DNA of 64,000 nucleotides from Glycine soja. Lineage: Eukaryota; Streptophyta; Magnoliopsida; Fabales; Fabaceae. Below the pieces are notes generated by a model that did no database searches, was not told the DNA's origin, and was given only the letters and a program-made list of their open reading frames with translations. Both the position numbers and the translations under genes were made by a program. Numbering within the stretch: position 1 is the stretch's first letter; each line of letters begins with the position of its first letter. Below are positions 12,990 to 25,305 of this stretch, one piece after another. Where the stretch lies: positions 6,836,731-6,900,730 of the forward strand of contig NC_041008.1 in NCBI RefSeq assembly GCF_004193775.1, given 5' to 3'.

Positions 12990-15900
12990 ATGGATGTTGC
13001 TTTTAGGTTACCACAGTCAAATGTGGTATTGGATGGTTTGGATTCTTGCATTGTATTTGGAGGGAGAGGCGTTGGTTGTGCTTTTCTCGGCAACTCGAGG
13101 ACTATTCCGAAGGCTCGTTTTAGTGGGGTGAATAAGATAGGTAGTAGGAGTAGTTCAAGAGTAGAATGCGTAGGAGAGTTGAAAGTTCCAATTGGGAAGA
13201 GGGGTTTGTCTTGGAAGAATAATAGACTTTTTAGGAAGAATAGGGAAATTTGGTCAAAGTGTCAGGGTAATGATTCTTTATCATATGTCAATGGCAATGG
13301 ACGGAATGTTGGTAGGGTGGAAGGTGCGGATGAGGACTCTGATTCCAGTGCTGAATTGAGTGAACCTTTGGGAGAAGAAGAAAAAGGGCAAGGAGGGAGG
13401 AAAGAAGATGGGGGTGGAGTAGAAATAGAGGTACAAAATGTGGATGAATTGAAAGAACTGTTGCAAAAGGCCATGAAAGCATTAGAAGCTGCTCGAGTTA
13501 ACAGCATCATTTTCGAGGAAAAGGTTAAGAAGATATCGGAGACCGCAATTTTTTTGCAGGATGAAGCAGCAAGTGCTTGGAACAATGTTACTTCTACCCT
13601 TGATGTCATCCAAGATATTGTGAGTCAAGAATTTGTTGCCAAAGAAGCTGTTCAGAAAGCAACTATGGCTCTTTCTCTGGCTGAGGCAAGGCTTCAAGTG
13701 GCCATAGACTCTTTGGAGGTTACAAAAGAAGTTTATGATACCCCACAAGGTTCTAACAAGAGTAATGGCGATAAAGATATAATTCAAGAGGAGAAAGAAC
13801 TTTTGGTTGCTCAGGAGGATATCAGGGAATGCCAGACAGATTTAGCAAATTGTGAGAATGAGCTGAGATGCTTGCAATGTAGAAAGGAGGAGTTGCAGAA
13901 TGAAGTGAACAAATTGCATGAAATTGCAGAACAGGCACAGCTGAAAGCAGCGAAGGCAGAAGAAGATGTTGCAAACATAATGCTTTTAGCAGAGCAAGCT
14001 GTTGCCGCTGAACTAGAGGCTGCACAATGCATGAATGATGCAGAGATTGCATTACAGAAAGCAGACAAATCTTCCTCTAGTTCTAATGCTGATACCGCAG
14101 ACACTCTACAAGTACAAGATGTTGTGGCTATTCCTGAGGAGGAAGTGGTTCAAGGTTTATCTGGTGATGATGCTGATAAAAGAGAGATTGACTACTTAAT
14201 CGATGGTGAGCCTTTGCTAGCAATGCAATTGCCAGAAACACAATCTAATAACACCAGCAAAAGTTTGGAAGACATGGTACAGTCTGATTATCTGAGGGAT
14301 CATGAGAATGGACAGTTAAGCTTAGACTCTCCTAAAGAAGCTGAAGTTGAAATAGAAAAGTCAAAGAATGTAGTTCAAACAAAAAAGCAGGAAACACAGA
14401 AAGATTCGGCAAGAGATAACTCACCGTTGGCTCCCAAGGCATCATTGAAGAAGTCTTCCCGATTTTTTCCAGCATCATTCTTCTCTTTTACTGCAGATGA
14501 GACTGATTACACACCAGCATCAGTTTTCCATGGTCTTGTGGAGTCTGCACAGAAGCAACTACCCAAGCTGATTGTTGGGTTATTGTTAATTGGAGCAGGG
14601 TGTGTATGATCTTTCTTTATTTGATCCTTTTCTTGCTGTTATTTTTATTTCAACCTTTCTACAAACAATTACATCATATGGCTGGCACAAATATTTATTA
14701 TGGTAAGGAGTAAAACATATGGAATATTAGAATGATAAATTTTAGACTTTGTGTGACATGATAGAAAATATCAAGGGTAAAATATTCACTGGCTTGTTTA
14801 AAAACTGTTTGTGAAATTAAATTCCTATCTTAGAAGTTTATGCCTTTCCACGTGATATGCCAATTGCCAATTAGATGCACAGATCAATATGAAGGTTTTA
14901 CTCTCTTTTTTTCAAGAAGTGGTAGAATTTTATTTCAGGCTTGTGTTCTACACCAATAGAACAGAGAGGAGTGCCCAGCTGCTTCAGCAGCCAGAAGTCA
15001 TTGCAATCACTGTTGAAGAAGTTTCTTCAACTGCAAAGCCTCTGGTTAGACAGCTTCAGGAGCTTCCCAGGAGAATTAAGAATATCATTGCATCATTACC
15101 TGATCAAGAGGTTTGTTTCCCTTGTTCTTATGCTCAATTATTAAGTTTTATCTGACTCTGCATGGTATTTATCATAGGTGGATGAGGAGGAAGCCTCCCT
15201 CTTTGACATGCTCTGGTTACTACTTGCAAGTGTTGTATTTGTGCCAATATTTCAAAAGATTCCTGGAGGTAACTAGGTTGCCATGTTTTCTTAATATTGG
15301 ATGAAAGAATAACAAAGTTGTTTGTCTAAATGTTATACTTTAGTTTGAATTTGATTAGGCACCAAACTCTATATATTGCTTAGTGCTTACATGAAAATTT
15401 TGGTTTATAGATTATATCTGCTGCTTTTTTTAGCTCACATTTATTTTCCTATGTCACCTTTTGTTAGTTTGATTATGATGATAAATGCCATTTATTAGCT
15501 TGATTATGATAATAAATGAAGTTGCAATGCTTGAAGAAAATTTGGCTACTTGAATTGAATAAAAAGAAGTAAGTGTTTATCTTGTCACAGGCTTCCAATC
15601 ATCATCTGAATTATGTTTTGGGATACAGGATTTATTTTAAATCATAACTTGATCAAATTGATTGTCTGACAAGTCATCTACCTGCAACAATGTTTAGGCA
15701 GTCCTGTTCTTGGCTACTTGGCTGCTGGTATCTTGATTGGGCCTTATGGTCTCTCCATCATTCGTCATGTTCATGGAACAAAAGCAATAGCCGAGTTTGG
15801 AGTTGTTTTCCTGTTATTCAATATTGGCCTGGAGGTGGAGCTTCCTATAAGATCTTGTTCTGCCTTAGCTTTGATCATCTCTGTAGTAAGAAATAAACTG

Positions 15901-18900
15901 AAGCTCTGAACTGTATTTTTATAGCTCTCTGTTGAAAGGCTTAGTTCAATGAAGAAATATGTCTTTGGATTAGGCTCTGCTCAGGTGATGGGAAAACTCC
16001 ATCTTCCATCCTTGTATTGTTGTTCACTTAGGCTATTTTATTTATATGCTACTAATGCCCGAGTCAACAATTCTTAGCATGTATGGAAAAAATGCAGGTT
16101 TTGGTGACTGCTGTAGTTGTTGGCTTGGTGGCTCATTATATTTGTGGTCAAGCTGGCCCTGCTGCTATTGTCATTGGGAATGGCTTGGCATTATCATCAA
16201 CTGCTGTTGTTCTGCAGGTAAATAACCTTAGCTCTGTTGGCTTTTAACCTTTACTCCGTGCTATATGTTAACAGTCTACTACTCCAGCTTTATGCTTCTA
16301 TTAATGTAAATTCAAATAAGGTGATATCTACCTTTCTGAAAGTATTAATTGTAATCCGATTTTCATTGTAGCCTGCACGTGTTAGCAATGACTTTTTGGT
16401 TGTCATAACTTAATAAGCTTGATGGCTATATCTGTAATTAAAATATTTCAAGGCTGTTCTTTCTATTTAAAACTTATGTTTTCAGGTCTGCTAAGTCTTT
16501 TCATATAGCAATAATTCAATTGAACTTGTTTTGCAGGTTTTACAGGAGAGAGGTGAGAGCACATCACGGCATGGAAGGGCTACATTTTCTGTTCTTCTTT
16601 TTCAGGTTCCTTTGTAACTTACCATCTATCTAGAAACTGCAGGATTCTCTTGTAAAATAAAATATTAAATGATATAATACTTGAGATATGTAGTTGGCTA
16701 AACTTCATCTTATATGAGGCATTTGCTTCAATTTTCCAGACTATTGCCTTTACCTTCTAGACTCTGGATAACCTGAACTGCATATCCTATAGGGGCAAAA
16801 GTATGTTATTTTGTCAGCATATAAACATGTTTGCATCCTATACAGTCAAGTATTCTACACAGATACTATAGAAAGTAGAAAGAATAGTGGTGCTTTTCAC
16901 TTGTTTCTGTTGAAAACTGAATACAAAGATATAGAGAGAGTAGAGAGAAAAGGGAGATAAGGTTTCTCTGAAAATGTCTCAACTCTTTAGATGATTTCGT
17001 AGAGGTGTTCACAGATTGGATTTGATTGGTTTTGAGGAGTAAAGTTATTCAATCATATCCCATTGTTTTTATTTTATTTAAACATCCAATCAATTTGATC
17101 CTAAATTAAATATGATCTAATTCATTCCAATCAAAAGTGGGTTTGGATTGGATCAATTTTTTGGTTTTTGTATTTTTTTATATAAAAAACTAATAAACAA
17201 ACTTTTTGGTTTATGTTGGATTGAATTGGTTTACGAACACTCCTAGTTTCGTAGATTGGTTTACGTTGGATTGGCACTTATTTAGTATCTTTATATAGAT
17301 TCTCAACTTGCATCCTCGTTGTATGATTGTATCTATCTTGCCATTGCTATATCAATCTGTTGTTTTTTTTATCTATTAACCATATTTGGTATTCCAATAT
17401 TTTGACCGAAACTGAGGATTGTGTCTTTGTTTCTGTTCAGGATTTGGCTGTTGTTGTCTTGCTAATACTCATACCTCTTGTTTCACCTAATTCTTCCAAA
17501 GGAGGGGTAACATTTTCTATACTTTATCTTAAAATATGTATATCAGACAATAGACAATATTGTGAACATGGCTACTTAAAGTTGCATGAACTCCTGTCCT
17601 GTGTAGCACGAGACAGTTTGTGACAAGGCTGTTTTGATTTTGTTTTTTTATTATGTATGCATTAAAAGGACCAAAACACAGTTCACTCTTTCTAATTAAA
17701 GGTGGATCATGTTAAATGCTTGACTGGAAGCCAATGACTTCACCTTACTTTTGTCAGTCATTATCATCTATCTTGTCTTTTTGTGTAATACCAATCTCAG
17801 TTTTCAGGTTGGTTTCCAAGCCATTGCTGAAGCTCTTGGTCTGGCTGCTGTTAAGGCAGTGGTTGCCATTTCAGCCATAATTGCTGGTGGACGATTGGTA
17901 TGTGATATTCAGAACTGAGGCGTAGATGTGCTATTTCTAATTATTAAAATATACTCCTAATCTGGATAGCTGATGCTTAATTTTTTTTTATTGAAGGAAA
18001 TATTTGCCTTTTCTTGTCAGTTTATCTATTTTTGTTTCTAATAATCTTTATAAAATTATTTTGTTAAATTCATCTTAGAAGTTTACATGGAGCATAACAA
18101 TAAGCCATCAATTGTATTGCTCAGGGTAGATATGCTGACATCTAGTGGTTGATATGAGATAGAGTTTTGGTACAAATTACAGACCATGTTCCACAGATTG
18201 TATATTTTACAATGATCTTTGATCTGTAATACGTTGTACACATTCAGATATTCTAGTTATCACGTGGATGGAAATTGCCAACTAGTACTACTTATCATCG
18301 ATGTAATGCATAAACTCAGTTGCTTATATTGGTTGAGACGAGTTTTGCAGAGTAGTGGTTGAACATTGAGAAATGGTGGAAGTTTCTAGGCCTAATGGGA
18401 TTAAATGGAGCGGGCATTTAGCATATTTTATGTTAAGTGTATCAAAATCCTATATATGATATAAAAGTTATTTTTCCCCCTCTATATTTTTGGATTCATT
18501 AGGAAGGCATGTTTTGACAATTCTTGATTGCACTATAACTTTTGCTATGTAATTTTCCCATTTCTCTGTACAGCTCCTTCGGCCCATATATAAGCAGATT
18601 GCAGAGAATCAAAATGCAGAAATATTTTCTGCCAATACACTCTTTGTTATTCTTGGGACTAGCCTTCTCACAGCCAGGGTAGGTGTTCATACCGATGTTT
18701 TTTCTTTCCCTTATTTCCCCTTGGTTTGGGTTTTTGAGCTAAGCCAAGGTTTGACAGTTTTCAACAGTTATTCTTGTGTCCGTTGAAGTGATGAGATGAC
18801 TTTTTTTTTTGGTGTGCCAACCTTACTTTTACCCCTTTTTTTAAAAATAATTTTTCTTTACTTAAAACAGGCTGGACTTTCCATGGCATTGGGGGCATTT

Positions 18901-21900
18901 TTGGCTGGTTTACTACTGGCAGAAACTGAGTTTTCCTTACAGGTTGAATCTGATATTGCTCCATATCGTGGCCTTCTACTGGGTCTCTTCTTTATGACGG
19001 TTTGTGCTTAATATTCAAATTCAAAAGTTAACTTAGTTGTATTGTATATTTACATGTAACATATATCTATTTTATAGTTTGTCAATATGCTGTTCAATTG
19101 CTTATGTTGGAATAATTCTTATGAGACTCTTCAACAGCAAGAAATGGCTGCTTCGAGATTTGTGACTTTCTGAGCAAGCTAGCTTCAATCTGTATAATTG
19201 ATGGAAAGTAATTTTTGTGACTTTTCAGGTCGGAATGTCAATTGATCCAAAACTTCTTCTTTCAAACTTTCCAGTCATTACAGGGACCTTGGGACTCTTG
19301 ATATTTGGCAAGACTTTGTTGGTTACTTTAATTGGCAGAGTTTTTGGTATTTCTCTCATTTCTGCCATCAGAGTGGGTCTTCTTCTTGCTCCAGGGGGAG
19401 AATTTGCATTTGTGGCTTTTGGTGAAGCTGTTAATCAGGTTTTCGTCTTTGAAAACTGTTTTGCTTTCCTTCAGTTCTGGATTATAAATTATTATATTTA
19501 TTTAAAATACATCATTCTTCTTTTCTTGTTTTTGACAATATGCATCTTGATATTTGTAACTTAAACTTTTTTTGGAGTTTTATGATTATGGTCAGCTTTC
19601 TTGGAAAAATGAACTGATAAGTGGATTAATAATATGTTATAACCATTCACCAGTCAAGTGTTAATAAAATTGGGTTATCGCTGGCTGTTATTTTGACATT
19701 TTGTGACTTAATAAGAGTTTTGAGGTGCAATGTCATCTGTTCTTGCATTTCCCAAACATCCATGGGGCCTTTAACCTTTTTCCTCATTGACATTTTATTT
19801 GTTATAAAAACTAACGTTTTGCTATTTGATAATTAATATTTGTGCAGGGCATAATGTCTTCCCAAATGTCCTCTTTACTGTTTCTTGTCGTGGGAATTTC
19901 AATGGCCCTCACTCCATGGCTAGCTGAAGGAGGTCAGCTCCTTGCTTCCCGTTTTGAGCTGCATGATGTTCGAAGTTTATTGCCTGTGGAAAGTGAGGTA
20001 AGATCACCTGCAAGAGTAACTGGCAGGGACTTATATTATTGGGGTTGTTTCTTTAAGCTTATTTTAAAAAAAAAAAAACATTTTTTAATAAAAAAGTAGT
20101 TTTGACTTTTTTGATACTTTTTCTTAAAAAAAAAAGTTTTTCTTTTAAGAAACAAATCCTATTTGTTTCTTAAAAAGGCTCCTTTTTAAAAAGCATTTTT
20201 TTAATATTTTTTAAAGTTTAAATAAACTGACCCATTAACTGCAAAAGGCTGTAAAATTTATACCTATAGAACTGCCATTGCTGGTGGACTGAATGCCATC
20301 TTTTTTATTTTACGATTCAATGGATTGTTTGTTGTGTTGCATGAAATAGCAAGTCTTGCCAGGAGTGTACAATGCAGCTGGGTAGTATTAGTATCTACTG
20401 TCTACAAAGAGTAGTAAAAAGGAAAAAAATAGAGAAATGGTTGCTTACACCTGGCATAAGATTTTTCTCTTTTCAAACTATCATTTTGCACCCAGAAAAA
20501 AGTCGTAAGTTTATTTGGGTCTCATTGACCATGCGAGTCCAATTGAGAATCATATGGTAGCAATAAGAAAAGGCATTAAATCTTTGACATTTATTATCAG
20601 AGAAAGTGGAGGTAATATAAATGAACAATTTCAAAGCCAACCAAGGCAGTTAATTTTGGCACAAGGTCAGTCTATTACTGTCAAGCAAGCACTCACTGCC
20701 TTGTGCTTATCTTTGTAATGATACTGATAGTGTTTTGGAAAGAATATCTTAGTCAGAGAAACAATAAATACGTTTACTATGTAGGACAGCTTGATGCAGT
20801 AAAAAAAAAAAATGTAGGACAGCTTGATAATTATACCTTTCGTGCCTTTTATTTTTTCTGTCAATCACATCTATTTCTTACATTTGAAATATTATTATTC
20901 TCTATACTCTTTTAATCACATGATTGACTTTTTTTCCAATTAGTTAATCATATTTCTTATCTCATATTTAGTCTACTTTAGCTTAGGAGATTCTACAGTA
21001 ATGCTTCCTACGCTTGTGTTAGTAGACAGTGAATGTAGTTAGACCATATTGATTCAGCATTTGTTATTTTTTTTTATTAGATTTGACACGTAAAATTAGT
21101 TATTGACTACTTTTTGGAGGACATCTTTTACAGACAGATGATCTGCAAAATCACATCATAATTTGTGGATTTGGGCGAGTTGGGCAGGTGAGTTCTTTCT
21201 TTCTTGGTTTAATTAATTACTTTTAATAATTTATCATTTTGTTATTTATATATAACAGTTTACCATTTTGTTATTTCCAGATCATTGCACAACTTCTTTC
21301 TGAGCAACTTATTCCCTTTGTTGCACTAGACGTGAGAAGGTAGCTCAATACTAACTGAAAATATTGTTTTTCTTGTTATTGTATCTTAAAATCCTTCCAT
21401 GAATGATTGTGTAACTATTAGGTGATTTTTACGATTAGTGGATCTTATTTATGTTGAAAAAGAAAAATTAGTGGACAGAATTGTTAAATGATATTCTAAA
21501 CTCTGCCTCCCAAGGGAAAAAAAGACAGGACAAGAATATTACTTTGTCTCTTTCTTTATGCATGAGGTATCTAGATGTGCTGCTGTTTGGTTGTGCATCA
21601 GTTTTGACTTTCTCGGAGACATTAAAGGCTTCACTGAAAAATAAATTGATTTTGCTGTAAATAGTTGGATGTTTGTCAAGATTATCCTTTAGATTTCTCC
21701 GAAGATGTGTGAACTACCATATATCATTTTACATTTTTGCATATGAACATCAGAAGATGGCCTAACCTGTCTTCATATTTCTCAATGTCTTCAGTGATAG
21801 AGTGGCAATTGGGCGTTCCCTAGATCTCCCTGTGTACTTTGGAGATGCTGGTAGTCGAGAGGTAGTGCATATGACTTCAGTACTTGAGTTTGCGTGCATG

Positions 21901-23112
21901 TTCATTGCTTGACTGTTTTGTACTGCATGATAAGGTCCTACACAAGGTTGGGGCTGAAAGGGCAAGTGCTGCTGCGGTAACTCTAGATTCCCCTGGAGCA
22001 AATTATAGAACAGTTTGGGCTCTGAGCAAGCACTTCCCAAACGTGAAGACTTTTGTCCGTGCTCATGATGTTGATCATGGATTGAATTTAGAAAAGGCTG
22101 GAGCTACCGCTGTAATATTCTATTACCTTTTCTATTATGAATGTTATGATTGCCTTATGGTATAATTTTGGAAGTGTTTTTCTTTACTAATACATATTTA
22201 GATTTAGCCAAAATACTCTGTTAATCTTCTCTGTCTTATCTCTTTATCTCTCTGCCTCTTGCATTTGCAGGTTGTCCCAGAGACCTTGGAACCAAGTCTT
22301 CAACTAGCAGCCGCCGTGCTTGCTCAGGTAACTATCATGTTATTTGAGCAGATATATTGTCCGAATGAACTTTTTAACGTCTTAGCATTTTATTATTACT
22401 CTCACCTGATGATAACAACACCATTTATTGTGGTAAAATATTATGTTCGTTTCTTGTTGTAGCTGAATCTGTCACATTGCCTGAACTTTTGTTTATTTTC
22501 TCTTCATTGCGTAAATAATTTACAGAGTTTCTGGTTAATTTTTCTCAGAAATAGTATGAGTATACTTTTGCTCTTTATGCCATGGTAAAATTTGGTCATA
22601 CATCTCAATGAAAAAATGAAGACACTTGATGTTCTTACAATTGAGAAGGGAAAACTGAAAATTAAATAACATGTTTAATTTAGGCCCTAACAGAATGGGA
22701 CATACAAAGGTTTCTTATCATAGGATTTAGCTTGTTGATGAACCCAGTTAACTAAGCATTTCTCTCTTCAGGCTAAACTTCCTACATCGGAGATTGCAGC
22801 GACTATAAATGAATTCAGATCCCGTCATCTGGCTGAGCTCACTGAAGTACGCGTTTCTTTTAATCACATGCACAATTACTAAATATTAACTCTCATGTTG
22901 GATTTTGCATGATCACATACTACTCGTTCACTTTTGTATATCATTGATGCCTGGATGGAATTATGTTACTTTTTGGTTTGTTTATTCAGCTATCCGAAAC
23001 AAATGGAACTTCTTTTGGATATGGATATAATAGAATTACGAGCAAAGCCAGATCTCAATCCCTAGATTCATCAGATGATACTCAAGTCTCTGAAGGTAAA
23101 CTGGCGACATGA
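12990..23112 (+). CDS. KEA2: Plastid K+/H+ efflux antiporter, KEA1/KEA2 type, 20 coding exons, 1206 aa
   Basis: Exons are 12990-14599, 14939-15110, 15178-15268, 15698-15834, 15925-15984, 16098-16217, 16537-16605, 17441-17506, 17808-17897, 18574-18678, 18871-18999, 19229-19438, 19848-19997, 21134-21187, 21281-21339, 21795-21861, 21935-22111, 22271-22327, 22772-22846 and 22990-23112 (3621 nt). Exon 1 encodes a basic, Ser-rich N-terminus fitting a chloroplast transit peptide. A long acidic coiled-coil-rich stromal region follows (about 150-370), then a first membrane segment ([14 protein letters not shown], about 527). Residues about 600-1000 form the CPA2 Na+/H+-exchanger fold, with [11 protein letters not shown] and FNIGLE. 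Residues about 1005-1125 form an RCK/KTN nucleotide-binding domain with GFGRVGQ. In Arabidopsis, KEA1 and KEA2 sit in the inner envelope and exchange K+ for H+, supporting plastid osmotic and pH balance and chloroplast division. The length matches the long KEA1/2 class rather than KEA3. KEA1 and KEA2 cannot be separated from sequence alone, so the symbol is approximate. Confidence 0.93.
16995..17254. mobile_element. hAT-like MITE in KEA intron 7 with an 8-bp target-site duplication
   Basis: The octamer TTTCGTAG occurs at 16995-17002 and again at 17247-17254. It bounds a 244-bp element whose left end reads AGGTGTTCACAGATTGG and whose right end reads GAACACTCCTAG, giving short imperfect terminal inverted repeats around GTGTTC. 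The 8-bp duplication and the terminal sequence fit non-autonomous hAT elements. There is no coding capacity, and it lies well inside the intron, away from both splice sites. Confidence 0.72.
20145..20173. repeat. Perfect 13-bp inverted repeat (hairpin) in KEA intron 13
   Basis: TTAAGAAACAAAT (20145-20157) and its exact reverse complement (20161-20173) are separated by three bases. They sit inside an A/T-homopolymer-rich patch at 20060-20220, probably the core of a degraded small element. Confidence 0.6.
20780..20828. repeat. 16-bp direct repeat flanking a 17-nt poly(A)-ended insert in KEA intron 13
   Basis: TGTAGGACAGCTTGAT occurs exactly at 20780-20795 and 20813-20828. Between the copies lies GCAGT followed by twelve A. 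A perfect 16-bp duplication enclosing a tiny poly(A)-terminated insert fits target-primed reverse transcription, that is, an extremely 5'-truncated LINE or SINE insertion. Confidence 0.65.
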
Positions 23113-23329
23113 AGATTGCCCCATATATACAAAGTGGAAGGTAAAAGAAAACAGAGAAGTGAAAAATTGTATAGCAGCAGAGTAGCTGTTTCATCGTTGT
23201 GTACAGAAATGTACATATATATGCATCAGAATTTTGATTAGTCATCCTTAAATTTCAGCTGAGGATGTACGTGGCATTGATATTGTTCCATATTCTTTGG
23301 CTTTCGAAAAGCCCATCCCTAATATTATT

Positions 23330-23790
23330 TATTTTTATTTTTATTTTTATTTTTATCCTTTCAAAAAAATTGATTTAACTATTAGACGCAAAAATTCTTT
23401 TTCCATGCTCTCAACTTATCCTCTTTTTATTTTTATTTGTAATTGTCTACTTGGTTTTCCTATTCTGTTACATCTTTTAATCTATTTTATTTATCTTTAT
23501 TTATAATTATCTACTTGATTTTCGTATGTTCTGATGTATCTTTTAATCTATTTTATTTATCTTTATTTATAATTATCGTCTTGTTTTCTTAATCTATTAT
23601 ATCTTTTTATCTTTATTTTTAATTGAATTTCATATTTGTTTAAAGAAATCAATAGTTAAAAATAACATTCATATAAAAATTCAATTAACTTGTAATTGTC
23701 TACTTGATTTCAATGTAAATATATTTTATTAATGAGCAAAATATGAACTATTTCACTTTCATACGATAGTTTTCAATTTATACTTTTACA
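23330..23790. repeat. Dispersed AT-rich repeat, copy 1
   Basis: This block shares long similarity with 32660-33130 and part of 30825-30915. Shared segments include TTGATTTAACTATTAGAC, ATTGTCTACTTGATTT, ACATCTTTTAATCTATTTTA, GAAATCAATAGTTAAAAATA and CTATTTCACTTTCATACGAT. It follows the KEA stop codon by about 220 bases. It is non-coding and its class is unknown. Confidence 0.75.
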
Positions 23791-23924
23791 AATTTATATT
23801 AAAATTTAATTTTCACATCAATGACTAAACTTGTATGGATTACATTGTAAGTGATTGTTACCCATGATGATGTTTTACATTGAACTCGATCTATTGCTTA
23901 TGAAATTGATTTTTGTGGCGATGA

Positions 23925-25305
23925 TTATGGGCTCCGTTTGATATGTTCGGAAAATAAAGAGATAAGCTCAAACTCTCTGAATGCATGGTGATCACCATAG
24001 GAAATCCAGCACGTAACATCTATCCAAACACTTGTGATACGTTGACACCAGTAATGCCTTCCCAAACTTCCAATAGTAGGCATGTGGTTTCCTTTCATGA
24101 TAATCTTCGGCAGCAATAGAAGAAACAACAAAAGGAAAGTGCTTGTAGATCCAATATGCACATATTTTAAAAACAACAAAACAATGAAAACAATACTTAA
24201 TATAAACTAAAGAACTAAAAAAAAAAGTTAAAATTACTTGTAAAAGTGTGATATATCATGTAAGTTGTATGATAATGCTCTTTGACGTGTCATTCAAATT
24301 CTCATACATATGAACCAGTGCAGCAGCTCCCCATTTGTAACTTCTACTCTGTGTCAAGTCACAAAATGCGTCCAAGAATACCACATGAATGTATGTGGCA
24401 GTCTTGTTAGCAAAGAGTGTGCAACTTATCAGATGCAACAAATATGTTCGAGCTGCTACAATCCATTATGTTGCGTCACATTTGCTCCGATATATGTCTC
24501 GCAACCAGAATACCTAACATATGCCCAATAGCATTGTATTGTCTTAGCTCTTGCTTCTTCTGAACTAACTTCAAACAATTCAACTAACAAAAAGATGATT
24601 TCGTCCACATGAAGAGCCTCGAAGCTATGGAAGGCCTCTGTAATCGGTAGATGTAGCAACGATGCCACATTGTTGAGGGTGATAGTTACCTCTCCTTCAA
24701 GAAGATGGAAACTACTAGTTTCCTTATGTCACCTTTCCGCAAATGCCAATATAAGTTCCCGATCACTAGTGTTCAACGAACATGCGATCAAAGGATTTAA
24801 TCCTATGGCAATCATTAAGCCTTCAATCTCTGGAACAGACCTGTCAAATTTCAAAACATTCCTTCCATGGGATGATAACTTCAGCTCCGGACATTCTTGA
24901 AGATCATAATTTAAATCATTCCAACAATAATAACAAATACTTACGAAAATATTATTTATTTAAAAATATAAATAACTCTCCATTTCAAATTTTTGCTATC
25001 ACATGATAAACATAGTCTATCAAAACTTATGTATCGTGGGGCCTGCCTAAAAAACCCTCGGCATCAGTCACTACATCATCAACAACTACTTTTTTAGGTT
25101 GTTCGTGGACCTCATCACCTACATGATCCACATGTTGTTGAACATCCTCAACAACAGGTGCAACTTCTCATTGCCGACATGCAGATGTTATGAGCCTTTG
25201 TCGTCGGGGGCTTCATCCGCATCACCACTGACTTGTCTCCTTAGGACTTTTCCTATAACCCTTCCTAATGTCTGACCCAAACCTCTGGTTTGAACCTTAA
25301 TCTGC
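23925..25305 (-). pseudogene. Decayed MAIN-like / plant mobile domain (PMD) gene
   Basis: Read on the - strand, conserved blocks appear in order. At about 25305-25200 is VQTRGLGQTLGRVIG, the usual N-terminus, but the expected ATG is AAG. At about 25170-25030 is DEVHEQPKKVVVDD...AEGFLGRPHDT. At about 24895-24460 is EIEGLMIAIGLNPLIACS, then EVTITLNNVASLLHLPI and the sequence to TIQCYWAYVRYS. At 24441-24256 is LFANKTATYIHVVFLDA to GAAALVHMYENLND. At 24180-23930 is CWIY...KHFPFV-like sequence. It is broken by an in-frame TGA in the conserved ERWHKETSSFH block, by frame changes, and by a likely deletion after the third block. PMD/MAIN-like proteins in plants are either transposase-associated or domesticated. 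This copy cannot make a full protein. Confidence 0.8.

Noticed and set aside
13262..14104. Several antisense open frames (up to 115 codons) opposite KEA exon 1
   Set aside because: They are shadows of a long, compositionally biased coding exon; Ser/Leu/Phe-rich with no family resemblance and no promoter or splice context.
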